This document shows positions 1 to 6,593 of a DNA stretch of 10,348 nt, one piece after another. The position numbers and the translations under genes were made by a program. Location: assembly GCA_030916665.1 (NCBI GenBank), contig JAUPWC010000536.1, forward strand, positions 1-10,348. The letters are read 5' to 3'. Position 1 is the first letter of the stretch. Each line of letters begins with the position of its first letter. The stretch is from Verrucomicrobiota bacterium (lineage in GTDB: Bacteria; Verrucomicrobiota; Verrucomicrobiia; Opitutales; Opitutaceae). The notes under the pieces are model-generated. The model made no database searches. It was not told the origin of the DNA and saw nothing but the letters and a program-made list of their open reading frames with translations.

Positions 1-1
1 G

Positions 2-901
2 AGCAGCGTCCCCGGCGGCAGCAACGGTGGCAACGGTGCCGCCGACGCGGCTCTCCCGCAATGGAACGCCGGTGTCACCGCGGGTGCCATCTACCAGAAA
101 AACGGCAACTGGTATGTGAACGCCACGCAGTCCACCGGCGCCGCCTACCTCGACCGCGTGTTCAACCTGACCAAGACCACCAACCCCGGCTGGCCGGGCT
201 GGCTCTACATCGCGGATGCCGAGACCAACAACAGCTGGGAAGACCGCGGTGACGGCAACGGCTACCAGTCCTATGTGCAACAGCAGGACGAATCTGACGG
301 TTGGGACGCCCAGCTGATGTTTACGCCCAACGACAACATCCAGGTTGTGCTCAGCTACGCCCACACCAAACGCACCATCACCAACCCCGGCAAGTTCATC
401 AAGTATCCTCATCCCGAGAACCGCTGGGCCATCTGGTATTTCCCGGACAGCAACTGGGGCCTGACCGGATACCCCCTCGACGAGGTTTATACCGACCCGG
501 CAGACACCTCCACCTGGACCGGCATCGGCTGGGGCGCGGGCCAGAGCCGCGACGACACCCCGAAGCACTCCATCAGCGGCTGGGCCAGCTACCGCTTCAC
601 CGAGGGCAAGCTCAACGGCCTGACCTTTGGTATCGGCGGCCAGTGGGAATCCGAGCGCGAGTATTTCTCGGGCATCACGGTCGCGGGTCAAAAGCAGACC
701 AACGGCAAGGGCGAGCTCACCATCCTCAAGCACAAGGCCCGCCTCAACACCGACCTCATGGTGCGCTATCCCTTCAAGATCAGCGAGCGTGACGCCTTCG
801 TGCAGCTCAACGTCAACAACATCGCGGACGACAAGGATCTCTACGGCCTGATCTACGCCCCCGGGCGCAACATCAAGCTCGAGTTCGGCTACAGCTTCTG
901 A
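2..901 (+). CDS. TonB-dependent receptor, C-terminal part (5' end outside window)
   Basis: The frame is open from the first complete codon at base 2 to TGA at 899-901, giving 299 residues with the plug and early barrel missing. The protein shows alternating polar/aromatic strands typical of an outer-membrane beta-barrel. Its end is characteristic of TonB-dependent receptors: an 'LNVNNIADDKDLYG' segment, then a 'PGR' turn and a last strand finishing in Tyr-Ser-Phe, with the terminal aromatic used for outer-membrane assembly. Such receptors import large ligands across the outer membrane using TonB-ExbBD energy. Lying 5' of a sugar symporter and two GH16 genes on the same strand, it is probably the glycan receptor of this locus. 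The ligand is inferred from context, since the binding surface cannot be read from this fragment. Confidence 0.87.
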   Translation, partial: SSVPGGSNGGNGAADAALPQWNAGVTAGAIYQKNGNWYVNATQSTGAAYLDRVFNLTKTTNPGWPGWLYIADAETNNSWEDRGDGNGYQSYVQQQDESDGWDAQLMFTPNDNIQVVLSYAHTKRTITNPGKFIKYPHPENRWAIWYFPDSNWGLTGYPLDEVYTDPADTSTWTGIGWGAGQSRDDTPKHSISGWASYRFTEGKLNGLTFGIGGQWESEREYFSGITVAGQKQTNGKGELTILKHKARLNTDLMVRYPFKISERDAFVQLNVNNIADDKDLYGLIYAPGRNIKLEFGYSF

Positions 902-1025
902 GGTCCTCATGAAATGTAGCTGCGTTGGAGCGGAACGACAACGTGGAGTCCGTCCGACCACGCTTTCGTCTTCGACTCAAGCGCGGCGACCCCGCCAACA
1001 AGTCTAAGGTCAAACTGGGTTAACG

Positions 1026-1057
1026 GGCGCGCACCGGAGCTGGGTCAGGTGCGCGCC
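1026..1057 (+). other. Perfect 10-bp stem-loop between receptor and transporter genes
   Basis: GGCGCGCACC (1026-1035) is exactly complementary to GGTGCGCGCC (1048-1057), with a 12-base loop (1036-1047). It sits 125 bases after the receptor stop and 99 bases before the chosen transporter start. Only a short T run follows (1072-1075), and not directly, so a Rho-independent terminator is possible but weak. It could instead be a leader structure of the transporter mRNA. The rest of 902-1156 shows no gene or convincing promoter to me. Confidence 0.5.
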
Positions 1058-1156
1058 AATCCCCGCCGGCTTTTCCTCTTCCGGTGCCCCCGTTGCGGGC
1101 GCATCGTCGGGTCCGGGCGGAGGCTCCGCCACCGTCCTTCCCACCCCATCCCCCTC

Positions 1157-2521
1157 GTGACCACCGTCCCTTCCGCACGTCTCTCCTTCCGCGAAAAATT
1201 CGCCTATGGCCTGGGCGACACCGCCTGCAATTTCTGCTTTCAGGCGATCAACATCTTTCTGGCGATCTACTACACGGACACCTTCGGGCTCGATGCCGCC
1301 GCCGCCGGCACGCTCATGTTCGTCGTTCCGCTCGCCGTCGCCTTTCTCAATCCGGTCATTGGCGCGCTCGCTGACCGGACCGAAACCCGCTGGGGCAAGT
1401 TCCGCCCCTACATCCTCTGGGGCTCACTCCCGCTCGGCGTGCTGGCGTGGCTGCTGTTTGCCGGCCCCGCGCTCAGTCCGGGCGGCCGGCTGGCCTACGC
1501 CTACGTTACCTACACGCTCATCCTGGTCGTGTATGCGTTCGTGAACACACCCTATGGCGCGCTGATGGGCGTGATGTCGCCCTCGTCCGAGGATCGCACC
1601 TCGCTCAATTCCTACCGCTTTGCCTGCGCCTTTCTCGGCGCCTTCCTCATCGGCGGCTTCGTGCCCGACCTCAAGGAGCTGCTCACGCCCGCCGGCGGCT
1701 CTGCGGCCGACGGCTACCGGAACACCATGGCGATCTTCGCCGTGCTTTCGGTCGCGATGCTCCTGTTCACCTTCTGGAACACGCGGGAGCGCGTGGTGAA
1801 CCCGCCCGAGCAAAAAAGCTCGCTGCGCGAGGACCTCGGCGACCTGAAATCCAACTGGCCCTGGATGGTCCTGTTCTTCGTCGGCTTCCTGAATCTCGCC
1901 AACGTCGGCCTGCGCAGCGGCGCCGGCGCCTACTACTTCAAGTATGTCCACGGCAACGAGGCGGCCATGGGCAATTTCAACAAGGTCGGGTTCCTCTGCT
2001 TCATCGCGGGCGCCTTGGCGACCAAGCTGTTCACCGCTCGCTGGTCGCGCCGCTCGCTCCTGATCGTGCTGACCCTGGTCAACGGCGGCGGCATGTTCGC
2101 CTGCTACTTCGTGGATCCTCAGAACCTGCCGCTCCTTTACGCCTGCAACATCGTGGCGAGCTTCGCGGCCGGCCCGACCCCCGCCATCGTGTGGTCGCTC
2201 TACGCCGACACCGCCGACTATGGCGAATGGAAGTTCCGCCGCCGCGCCACCGGTCTGCTCATCTCGGCCATGGTGCTCGCCCACAAGATGAGCATGGCCC
2301 TGGGCGGGGCCTTGATCGGCTGGCTGCTGGCTTATTACGGCTTCGTGGCCAACCTCGACCAAACGCCGCGGGTGCTGCACGGCATTTCCCTGATTTTCAA
2401 CGTGCTCCCGGGCGTCCTCGCGCTCGGTGCCGGTTTCGTCTCGATCCTCTACCCGCTCAACGAGGCGAAGATGAAGGAAATCGAGCGCGACCTCGCCGCC
2501 CGCAAGGGCGCGCCGGCCTGA
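1157..2521 (+). CDS. MFS sugar:cation symporter, GPH family
   Basis: A 454-residue inner-membrane protein of about 12 hydrophobic segments, matching the glycoside-pentoside-hexuronide:cation symporter family (MelB/XynB type). Family marks include an N-terminal 'FREKFAYGLGD' segment, the loop motif 'DRTETRWGKFRPYILW' from residue 73, 'FVNTPYGALMGVMS' with 'EDRTSLNSYR' after it, and 'DTADYGEWKFRRRATGL' around residue 357. Members import mono- or oligosaccharides with H+ or Na+. GTG at 1157 is chosen because the family homology begins there. An upstream in-frame GTG at 1049 would add 36 Arg-rich residues and lies within a hairpin arm. No good ribosome site precedes 1157. The gene ends 25 bases before the GH16a start, so co-transcription with the glucanases is likely and suggests gluco-oligosaccharide import. 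Confidence 0.9.
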   Translation: MTTVPSARLSFREKFAYGLGDTACNFCFQAINIFLAIYYTDTFGLDAAAAGTLMFVVPLAVAFLNPVIGALADRTETRWGKFRPYILWGSLPLGVLAWLLFAGPALSPGGRLAYAYVTYTLILVVYAFVNTPYGALMGVMSPSSEDRTSLNSYRFACAFLGAFLIGGFVPDLKELLTPAGGSAADGYRNTMAIFAVLSVAMLLFTFWNTRERVVNPPEQKSSLREDLGDLKSNWPWMVLFFVGFLNLANVGLRSGAGAYYFKYVHGNEAAMGNFNKVGFLCFIAGALATKLFTARWSRRSLLIVLTLVNGGGMFACYFVDPQNLPLLYACNIVASFAAGPTPAIVWSLYADTADYGEWKFRRRATGLLISAMVLAHKMSMALGGALIGWLLAYYGFVANLDQTPRVLHGISLIFNVLPGVLALGAGFVSILYPLNEAKMKEIERDLAARKGAPA

Positions 2522-2528
2522 AGAGGTT

Positions 2529-2551
2529 CACCACGAAAAACACGAAATGAA
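2529..2551 (+). repeat. Left arm of CACGAAAAACACGAAA-type inverted repeat
   Basis: Bases 2529-2551 contain the CACGAAA-rich motif that, from memory, is a dispersed sequence in many environmental bacterial genomes. ACACGAAATGAA (2540-2551) pairs with TTCCTTTCGTGT (2661-2672) at 11 of 12 positions. The two arms are nearly concentric with the GGTGGAGCG palindrome between them. The ATG of GH16a (2547-2549) lies inside this arm. Confidence 0.65.
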
Positions 2552-3458
2552 TACCGATACGCAGCACATCCCGAGGTGGAGCGCCTTGACCCCAAGGCGC
2601 TTGGTTTCGGCGAGCGTTGCCCAGCGCGTTGAGGTCAACGCGCTCCACCGCTTCAAAAAATTCCTTTCGTGTCTTTGGTGTGTTTTGTGGTTTCTCCTGC
2701 CTTCGCTCTCCGCCGCTCCCTCCGGCTGGGATCTCGTCTGGTCCGACGAATTCGACACCGGCACGCAGCCCGATCCGAAGAAATGGAGCTACGACGTCGG
2801 CGGCCAGGGCTGGGGCAACCACGAGAAACAGTTCTACACCACCGCCCGCCCGGAAAACGCCCGCATCGAGAACGGCCACCTCATCATCGAGGCCCGTCGC
2901 GAGAAGTGGGAGGGCAACGACTACACCTCCGCCCGTCTCGTCACGAAAGAGAAGGGCGACTGGACCTACGGCCGCTTTGAGATTCGCGCCAAAGTCCCGC
3001 TCGGACGCGGCACCTGGCCGGCGATCTGGATGCTCCCGACCAAGTGGGACCTCGGCAACGGCAACTGGCCCGATGTCGGCGAAATCGACATCATGGAGCA
3101 CGTCGGTTACGACCCCGGCGTCGTTCACGCCTCGACGCATTCGCAGAAGCACCAGTGGCGCATCAACACCCAGCGCACCGCCAAGATTTCCGTGCCCGAT
3201 GCCGGCGAGGCCTTCCACACCTACACGCTCGAGTGGGACGAGGACGAGATCCGCATGTTCGTGGACGACCGCCATTATTTCACCTCGCGCAAGGAGGGCG
3301 GCGACTGGACCTCGTGGCCGTTCTTCCGGCCGTTCCACCTCGTGCTCAACGTCGCCGTCGGCGGCGATTGGGGCGGCGCCAAGGGCATCGACGAGACCAT
3401 CTGGCCCCGCCGCATGGAAGTGGACTACGTCCGTGTTTACCGGAGGAATGCCCCCTGA
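2547..3458 (+). CDS. Secreted GH16 beta-glucanase, laminarinase-like (GH16a)
   Basis: A 303-residue glycoside hydrolase family 16 enzyme expected to cut beta-1,3- or mixed beta-glucans with retention. The domain begins at 'WDLVWSDEF' (about residue 61) and continues through 'YTSARLVTK' and 'GRFEIRAKVPLGRGTWPAIWML'. The active-site strand is 'GEIDIMEH', with nucleophile E179, helper D181 and acid/base E184. This is the E-x-D-x-x-E form seen in laminarinases. The domain ends with 'LNVAVGG' and 'MEVDYVRVYRR'. A signal peptide is visible: RFKK at 35-38, a hydrophobic core at 39-51 and likely cleavage after 'SLSAA'. No ATG or GTG lies between ATG 2547 and the core, so the start is uncertain. TTG codons at 2601 and 2685 are the alternatives. 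Residues 1-50 are encoded by repeat DNA. The stop overlaps the GH16b start. Confidence 0.9.
   Translation: MNTDTQHIPRWSALTPRRLVSASVAQRVEVNALHRFKKFLSCLWCVLWFLLPSLSAAPSGWDLVWSDEFDTGTQPDPKKWSYDVGGQGWGNHEKQFYTTARPENARIENGHLIIEARREKWEGNDYTSARLVTKEKGDWTYGRFEIRAKVPLGRGTWPAIWMLPTKWDLGNGNWPDVGEIDIMEHVGYDPGVVHASTHSQKHQWRINTQRTAKISVPDAGEAFHTYTLEWDEDEIRMFVDDRHYFTSRKEGGDWTSWPFFRPFHLVLNVAVGGDWGGAKGIDETIWPRRMEVDYVRVYRRNAP
2575..2649 (+). repeat. GGTGGAGCG palindromic repeat, copy 1
   Basis: This is a 75-bp element with 17-base terminal arms (2575-2591 and 2633-2649) that are inverted complements at 16 of 17 positions. Each half also folds alone. GCGCCTTG (2581-2588) pairs perfectly with CAAGGCGC (2593-2600) around a 4-base loop, and AGCGCGTTGA (2623-2632) pairs perfectly with TCAACGCGCT (2635-2644) around a 2-base loop. 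A related copy lies at 6715-6791. The two-hairpin layout resembles REP/BIME elements. It is translated in frame as part of the GH16a N-terminus if the start at 2547 is correct. Confidence 0.85.
2661..2694 (-). repeat. Right arm of CACGAAA-type repeat, encoding the GH16a signal-peptide core
   Basis: Read on the minus strand this stretch is a run of CCACAAAACACACC followed by AAAGACACGAAAGG, the same style as the left arm at 2529-2551. On the plus strand it encodes the Phe/Leu/Cys/Trp-rich hydrophobic core of the GH16a signal peptide. The match to a dispersed repeat family is from recollection. The 11-of-12 inverted match to the left arm is seen directly. Confidence 0.6.
3442..3446 (+). promoter_or_regulatory. 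Ribosome binding site for GH16b
   Basis: GGAGG inside the last codons of GH16a stands 8 bases before CTG 3455, which is ideal spacing. The ATG at 3448 is too close to it and lies in a different frame from GH16b. This site is the main reason for preferring the CTG start, which overlaps the GH16a stop in the sequence CTGA. Confidence 0.6.
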
Positions 3459-4240
3459 ACCCTTCCGCCGTCAGTTCTGCGGTGACACCTTCGGGCCGGA
3501 AGATCGTCTGGCGCGACGAGTTCGACCAGCCAGCCGGCAGCGGGCCCGATCCCGCGCGCTGGTCGCACGACCTCGGCTCCAGCGGCTGGGGCAACGCCGA
3601 GCTGCAGGCCTACACGGCGGAGCGCGCGAATTGCGAAGTCGTCGAGGACACGGAGGCGTTCAACGGGCGAGCGCTCGTCATCCGCGCGGTGCGCACGGCG
3701 GCCGGCGGCTACACGTCCGCGCGCCTCAACACCCAGGGTAAATTTTCGATCACTCATGGCCGCGTCGAAGCACGCCTGAAGCTGCCGCGCGGGCAGGGGA
3801 TCTGGCCGGCCTTCTGGATGCTGGGCGACGGATTCGGCCGCGTGCCGTGGCCGGCCTGCGGCGAAATCGACGTCATGGAGATGATCGGCCACCAGCCCGG
3901 CACGCTCTACGGCACGCTCCACGGACCCGGTTACTCCGCGGGCGAAGGGCTGGTAAAGTTCACCGAGCTGCCGGCGGGGGCGACTTTCGCCGACGCCTAC
4001 CACGTTTTCGCGGTGGACTGGCAGCCGGGTCGCATCGACTGGCTGCTCGACGGAAAACTCTACCACACGCTCACGCCCAGCAATCTCCCCCAGGGCGCGC
4101 CGTGGGTCTTCGAAGACACGCCGTTCTTCCTCCTGTTCAACCTCGCCGTCGGCGGCAAATGGCCCGGCTACCCCGATGCCACGACGTCGTTCCCGCAGGA
4201 ATACCGCATCGATTACGTGCGGGTTTACTCGCTCGCGTAG
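3455..4240 (+). CDS. GH16 beta-glucanase without signal peptide (GH16b)
   Basis: A second GH16 enzyme of 261 residues if translation starts at CTG 3455. The next possible start is GTG 3482 (252 residues), but that lacks a ribosome site. Visible GH16 marks are 'KIVWRDEF' at the domain start, 'GYTSARLNTQGKF', 'GRVEARLKLPRGQGIWPAFWML', the active-site strand 'GEIDVMEM' with E137, D139 and E142, then 'FNLAVGGKWPG' and the closing 'YRIDYVRVYSLA'. It is clearly related to GH16a and may be an old duplicate. No signal peptide or membrane segment precedes the catalytic domain, so a cytoplasmic enzyme acting on imported oligosaccharides is the simplest inference. Overlap with the GH16a stop implies translational coupling. 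Family assignment is firm; exact substrate and start are not. Confidence 0.88.
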   Translation: MNPSAVSSAVTPSGRKIVWRDEFDQPAGSGPDPARWSHDLGSSGWGNAELQAYTAERANCEVVEDTEAFNGRALVIRAVRTAAGGYTSARLNTQGKFSITHGRVEARLKLPRGQGIWPAFWMLGDGFGRVPWPACGEIDVMEMIGHQPGTLYGTLHGPGYSAGEGLVKFTELPAGATFADAYHVFAVDWQPGRIDWLLDGKLYHTLTPSNLPQGAPWVFEDTPFFLLFNLAVGGKWPGYPDATTSFPQEYRIDYVRVYSLA

Positions 4241-4303
4241 TTTCAGCCGACCGCGGAAAAAACCCCCCTCCGTCTGCGACCGGATGCTGATCGTCTGTGG
4301 GCA

Positions 4304-4340
4304 GCCCGCTTGCGGGCGCTCCGGGCGCGCGCAAGCGCGC
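4304..4340 (+). other. Two tandem tight GC hairpins downstream of GH16b
   Basis: GCCCGC (4304-4309) and GCGGGC (4312-4317) form a perfect 6-bp stem around TT. GCGCGC (4327-4332) and GCGCGC (4335-4340) form another around AA. GCGGG (4312-4316) can also pair with CCCGC (4344-4348), giving a larger alternative fold. The pair lies in the 173-base gap between GH16b and the six-hairpin glycosidase. No T run follows, so this may be an mRNA-stabilising or attenuating structure, or a REP-like repeat, rather than a classic terminator. Confidence 0.5.
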
Positions 4341-4413
4341 TGACCCGCAGGCCGTGCCGCATTGTGGGGTTGCAGGTTTGGCCAAGTCGGAAAGATTGCT
4401 GGCTCCCCGCCCC

Positions 4414-6543
4414 ATGATCCGACTGCCGCTCTTCTTGTTCCTCGGCGTGCTCGCCGGGGCCGCCCCCATCGACCGCGAGGCGCTCGTGCGCCGGCACAAT
4501 CCCGTGGTCCGCAGCGTGGATTACGATTCGCCCCTCACCGTCGGCAACGGCGGCTTCGCCTTCACCGCCGACATCACCGGCCTCCAGACCTTTGCCTACG
4601 ACTACCACCGCCACGGCGTGCCCACCGAGACGCAGGCCCGCTGGGCCTGGGTGAGCGACGAGAACTCGGAGAACTTCCAACTCGCCGACGCCAACAAGGA
4701 TTTCACGCTCCCCGACGGCCGGGTCATGGGCTTCCCCACGCGCTCCTCGACGCCCGCCGGCGACTGGCTGCGCAAGAATCCGCGCGCCTTCCCCGTCGGC
4801 CAGCTCCAGCTCGTGTGGGACAAGCCCGACGGCTCCGCATTCACCCCCGCCGACATCGAGGAGCCCGAGCAGACCCTGGACCTCTGGACCGGCGTGCTCA
4901 CGAGCCGGTTCAGGCTGGGCAACGAACCGGTCGTGGTGACGACCGCCTGCGATCCCGCCACCGACGCCGTGGCCGTGCGCATCGAGTCCGGGCTTGTGGC
5001 CCGCGGCAAACTGCGCGTGCGCCTGGCCTTCCCCCGCGGGCACGACATCCACACCAAAAACACGCCCGCCCTCGACTGGTCCGGGCCGGAGACGCACACC
5101 AGCCGCCTGGCCGGAAAGACGCTCATCGAGCGGCGGGTCGGCGGGTCGGTCTATTACGTGGATTGCAGCCAGCCGCCCGAGGCCGACGGCCCGCACGCCT
5201 TCCTGTTCTCCGGCATCGCGGCGGACACCCTCGGGCTGGCGGTGCGTTTTTCGCGCGACCAGACCGCGACCGTTCCCGGAGGCCTCTTCCGCGCCGCCGC
5301 CGCGCACTGGCCGGAATTCTGGCTCACCACCGCCGCCGTGGATTTCTCTGGCAGCACCAACCCGCTGGCGGAGAAATTCGAGAAGCGCATCGTCCTCTCG
5401 CGCTACCTGACCGCTGTGCAGTGTGTGGGCGATGTGCCGCCGCAGGAGAGCGGGCTCACCTGCAACACCTGGTATGGCAAGCACCACACCGAGATGATCT
5501 GGTGGCACACGGCGCAGTTCGCCCTCTGGGGCCACGACGCCGCGCTGGCGAAGAACCTGGAATGGTTCATCACGCAACTCCCCGCGGCACGGGAGCTGGC
5601 CGCGAGCCGTGGTCTGAAGGGTGCGCGCTGGGCCAAGATGACCGGCCCCGTCATGCGCGAGAGCCCGGGCGGCAACCCGCTCATCATCTGGAACCAGCCG
5701 CACCCGATCTACCTCGCGGAGTTGCTCTACCGGAACTCGCCCACGTCCGAGACCCTCGCGCACTACCGCGACCTCGTCTTCGAAACCGCCGACTGTCTCG
5801 CGACGATGGCGCATTGGAACGAGGCGAAGCAGCGCTACGACCTCGGGCCGCCGCTCTGGATCGCCCAGGAAATCTACGACCAGGCCACGAGCCAGAATCC
5901 GTCCTTCGAGCTGGCCTACTGGCGCTGGACGCTCGGCCTGGCCCAGCAGTGGCGCGAGCGTCTCGGTCTGCCGCGGGTCGAGAATTGGGACCACGTCATC
6001 GCGCACCTCGCGCCGATTCCAGAAAAGGACGGCAAATACGTCGCCCTCGGCTCGCACCCCGACACCTGGGACAACATCGACAGCCGTCACGACCACCCGA
6101 CCATGCTCGCCCCGATCGGATTGTTGCCCCCGCAGTCGCCCTACACCGCCCGCCCGACGATGGAGCGCACACTCGATGCCGTGCTCGCGCACTGGGACTG
6201 GGCGGCAAAGATCTGGGGTTGGGACTACCCGATGATTGCGATGACCGCCGCCCGCCTCGGCCGGCCGGAGACCGCCGTCGAGATCCTGCTCCGCGACGGT
6301 CCGAACAACGTTTACCTGCCCAACGGCCACGCCCCGGTGCGCAGCGACGAGAAGGTCGATCCCAACGCCCCGTCCGGCGCCCGCCGACGCGAGATCGCCG
6401 TTTACCTGCCCGCCAACGGATCCTTTCTCGCCGCCGCGGCCCTCATGATCGCCGGCTGGGACGGCTGCACCGAGGAATTCCCCGGCATCCCCAAGGACGG
6501 CACCTGGAAGGTGCGCGCGGAAGGCGTGAAGCGCTTGCCCTGA
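4414..6543 (+). CDS. Secreted six-hairpin glycosidase-like protein, distantly GH65-like
   Basis: A 709-residue protein. ATG 4414 is chosen because it opens a good signal peptide (Met-Ile-Arg, a Leu/Phe-rich core, likely cleavage after 'LAGA'). An earlier in-frame ATG at 4297 would translate hairpin DNA. The N-terminal half is beta-rich, opening with 'LTVGNGGFAFTADITGL', a style found in GH65-type and related (alpha/alpha)6 enzymes. The C-terminal half carries barrel motifs: 'GKHHTEMIWWHTAQFALWG' (E360, H365), 'GNPLIIWNQPHPIYLAELLYR' from residue 420, 'IAQEIYDQATSQNPSFELAYW' (E486, E499), and 'HDHPTMLAPIGLLP'. By position E486 could match the catalytic Glu of the GH65 'GPDEY' motif, which is inference. 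Similar Bacteroidetes proteins are, as I recall, poorly characterised. It is the last gene of the cluster, and its TGA lies within a repeat motif. Its substrate is unknown. Confidence 0.72.
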   Translation: MIRLPLFLFLGVLAGAAPIDREALVRRHNPVVRSVDYDSPLTVGNGGFAFTADITGLQTFAYDYHRHGVPTETQARWAWVSDENSENFQLADANKDFTLPDGRVMGFPTRSSTPAGDWLRKNPRAFPVGQLQLVWDKPDGSAFTPADIEEPEQTLDLWTGVLTSRFRLGNEPVVVTTACDPATDAVAVRIESGLVARGKLRVRLAFPRGHDIHTKNTPALDWSGPETHTSRLAGKTLIERRVGGSVYYVDCSQPPEADGPHAFLFSGIAADTLGLAVRFSRDQTATVPGGLFRAAAAHWPEFWLTTAAVDFSGSTNPLAEKFEKRIVLSRYLTAVQCVGDVPPQESGLTCNTWYGKHHTEMIWWHTAQFALWGHDAALAKNLEWFITQLPAARELAASRGLKGARWAKMTGPVMRESPGGNPLIIWNQPHPIYLAELLYRNSPTSETLAHYRDLVFETADCLATMAHWNEAKQRYDLGPPLWIAQEIYDQATSQNPSFELAYWRWTLGLAQQWRERLGLPRVENWDHVIAHLAPIPEKDGKYVALGSHPDTWDNIDSRHDHPTMLAPIGLLPPQSPYTARPTMERTLDAVLAHWDWAAKIWGWDYPMIAMTAARLGRPETAVEILLRDGPNNVYLPNGHAPVRSDEKVDPNAPSGARRREIAVYLPANGSFLAAAALMIAGWDGCTEEFPGIPKDGTWKVRAEGVKRLP

Positions 6544-6558
6544 GCGAAGTCGATGGGG
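6538..6558 (+). repeat. CCCTGAGCGAAGTCGA-type repeat motif overlapping a stop codon
   Basis: CCCTGAGCGAAGTCGA followed by TGGGG matches, from memory, a short motif (CCCTGAGCGAAGTCGAAGGG) dispersed in many bacterial genomes. The TGA at 6541-6543 inside it is the stop of the six-hairpin glycosidase. GCGAAG (6544-6549) can pair with CTTCGC (6589-6594), and GGGT (6568-6571) with ACCC (6577-6580), so an imperfect terminator-like hairpin is possible just after the gene. Confidence 0.5.
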
Positions 6559-6593
6559 CTGCCGTGAGGGTTTCGCACCCGGAAGCAGCTTCG

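Noticed and set aside
918..966. Possible third, degraded GGTGGAGCG-type repeat after the receptor gene
   Set aside because: TTGGAGCGG and CGTGGAGTCCGTCC look similar in style, but I could not find paired arms.
1049..1156. N-terminal extension of the MFS transporter from GTG 1049
   Set aside because: The 36 extra residues are Arg/Pro-rich with no family resemblance, and the start is buried in a hairpin. A GGAG at 1036-1039 keeps it barely possible.
1424..2380. Minus-strand frame (318 codons) opposite the MFS transporter
   Set aside because: The low-complexity Glu/Gly/His/Arg translation shows no domain, and the plus strand carries unmistakable GPH motifs.
2457..3338. Minus-strand frame (293 codons) opposite GH16a
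   Set aside because: It overlaps a firm GH16 gene and crosses the repeat region without any recognisable protein feature.
4297..4413. N-terminal extension of the glycosidase from ATG 4297
   Set aside because: It translates GC hairpins and would place 39 residues before an otherwise complete signal peptide.
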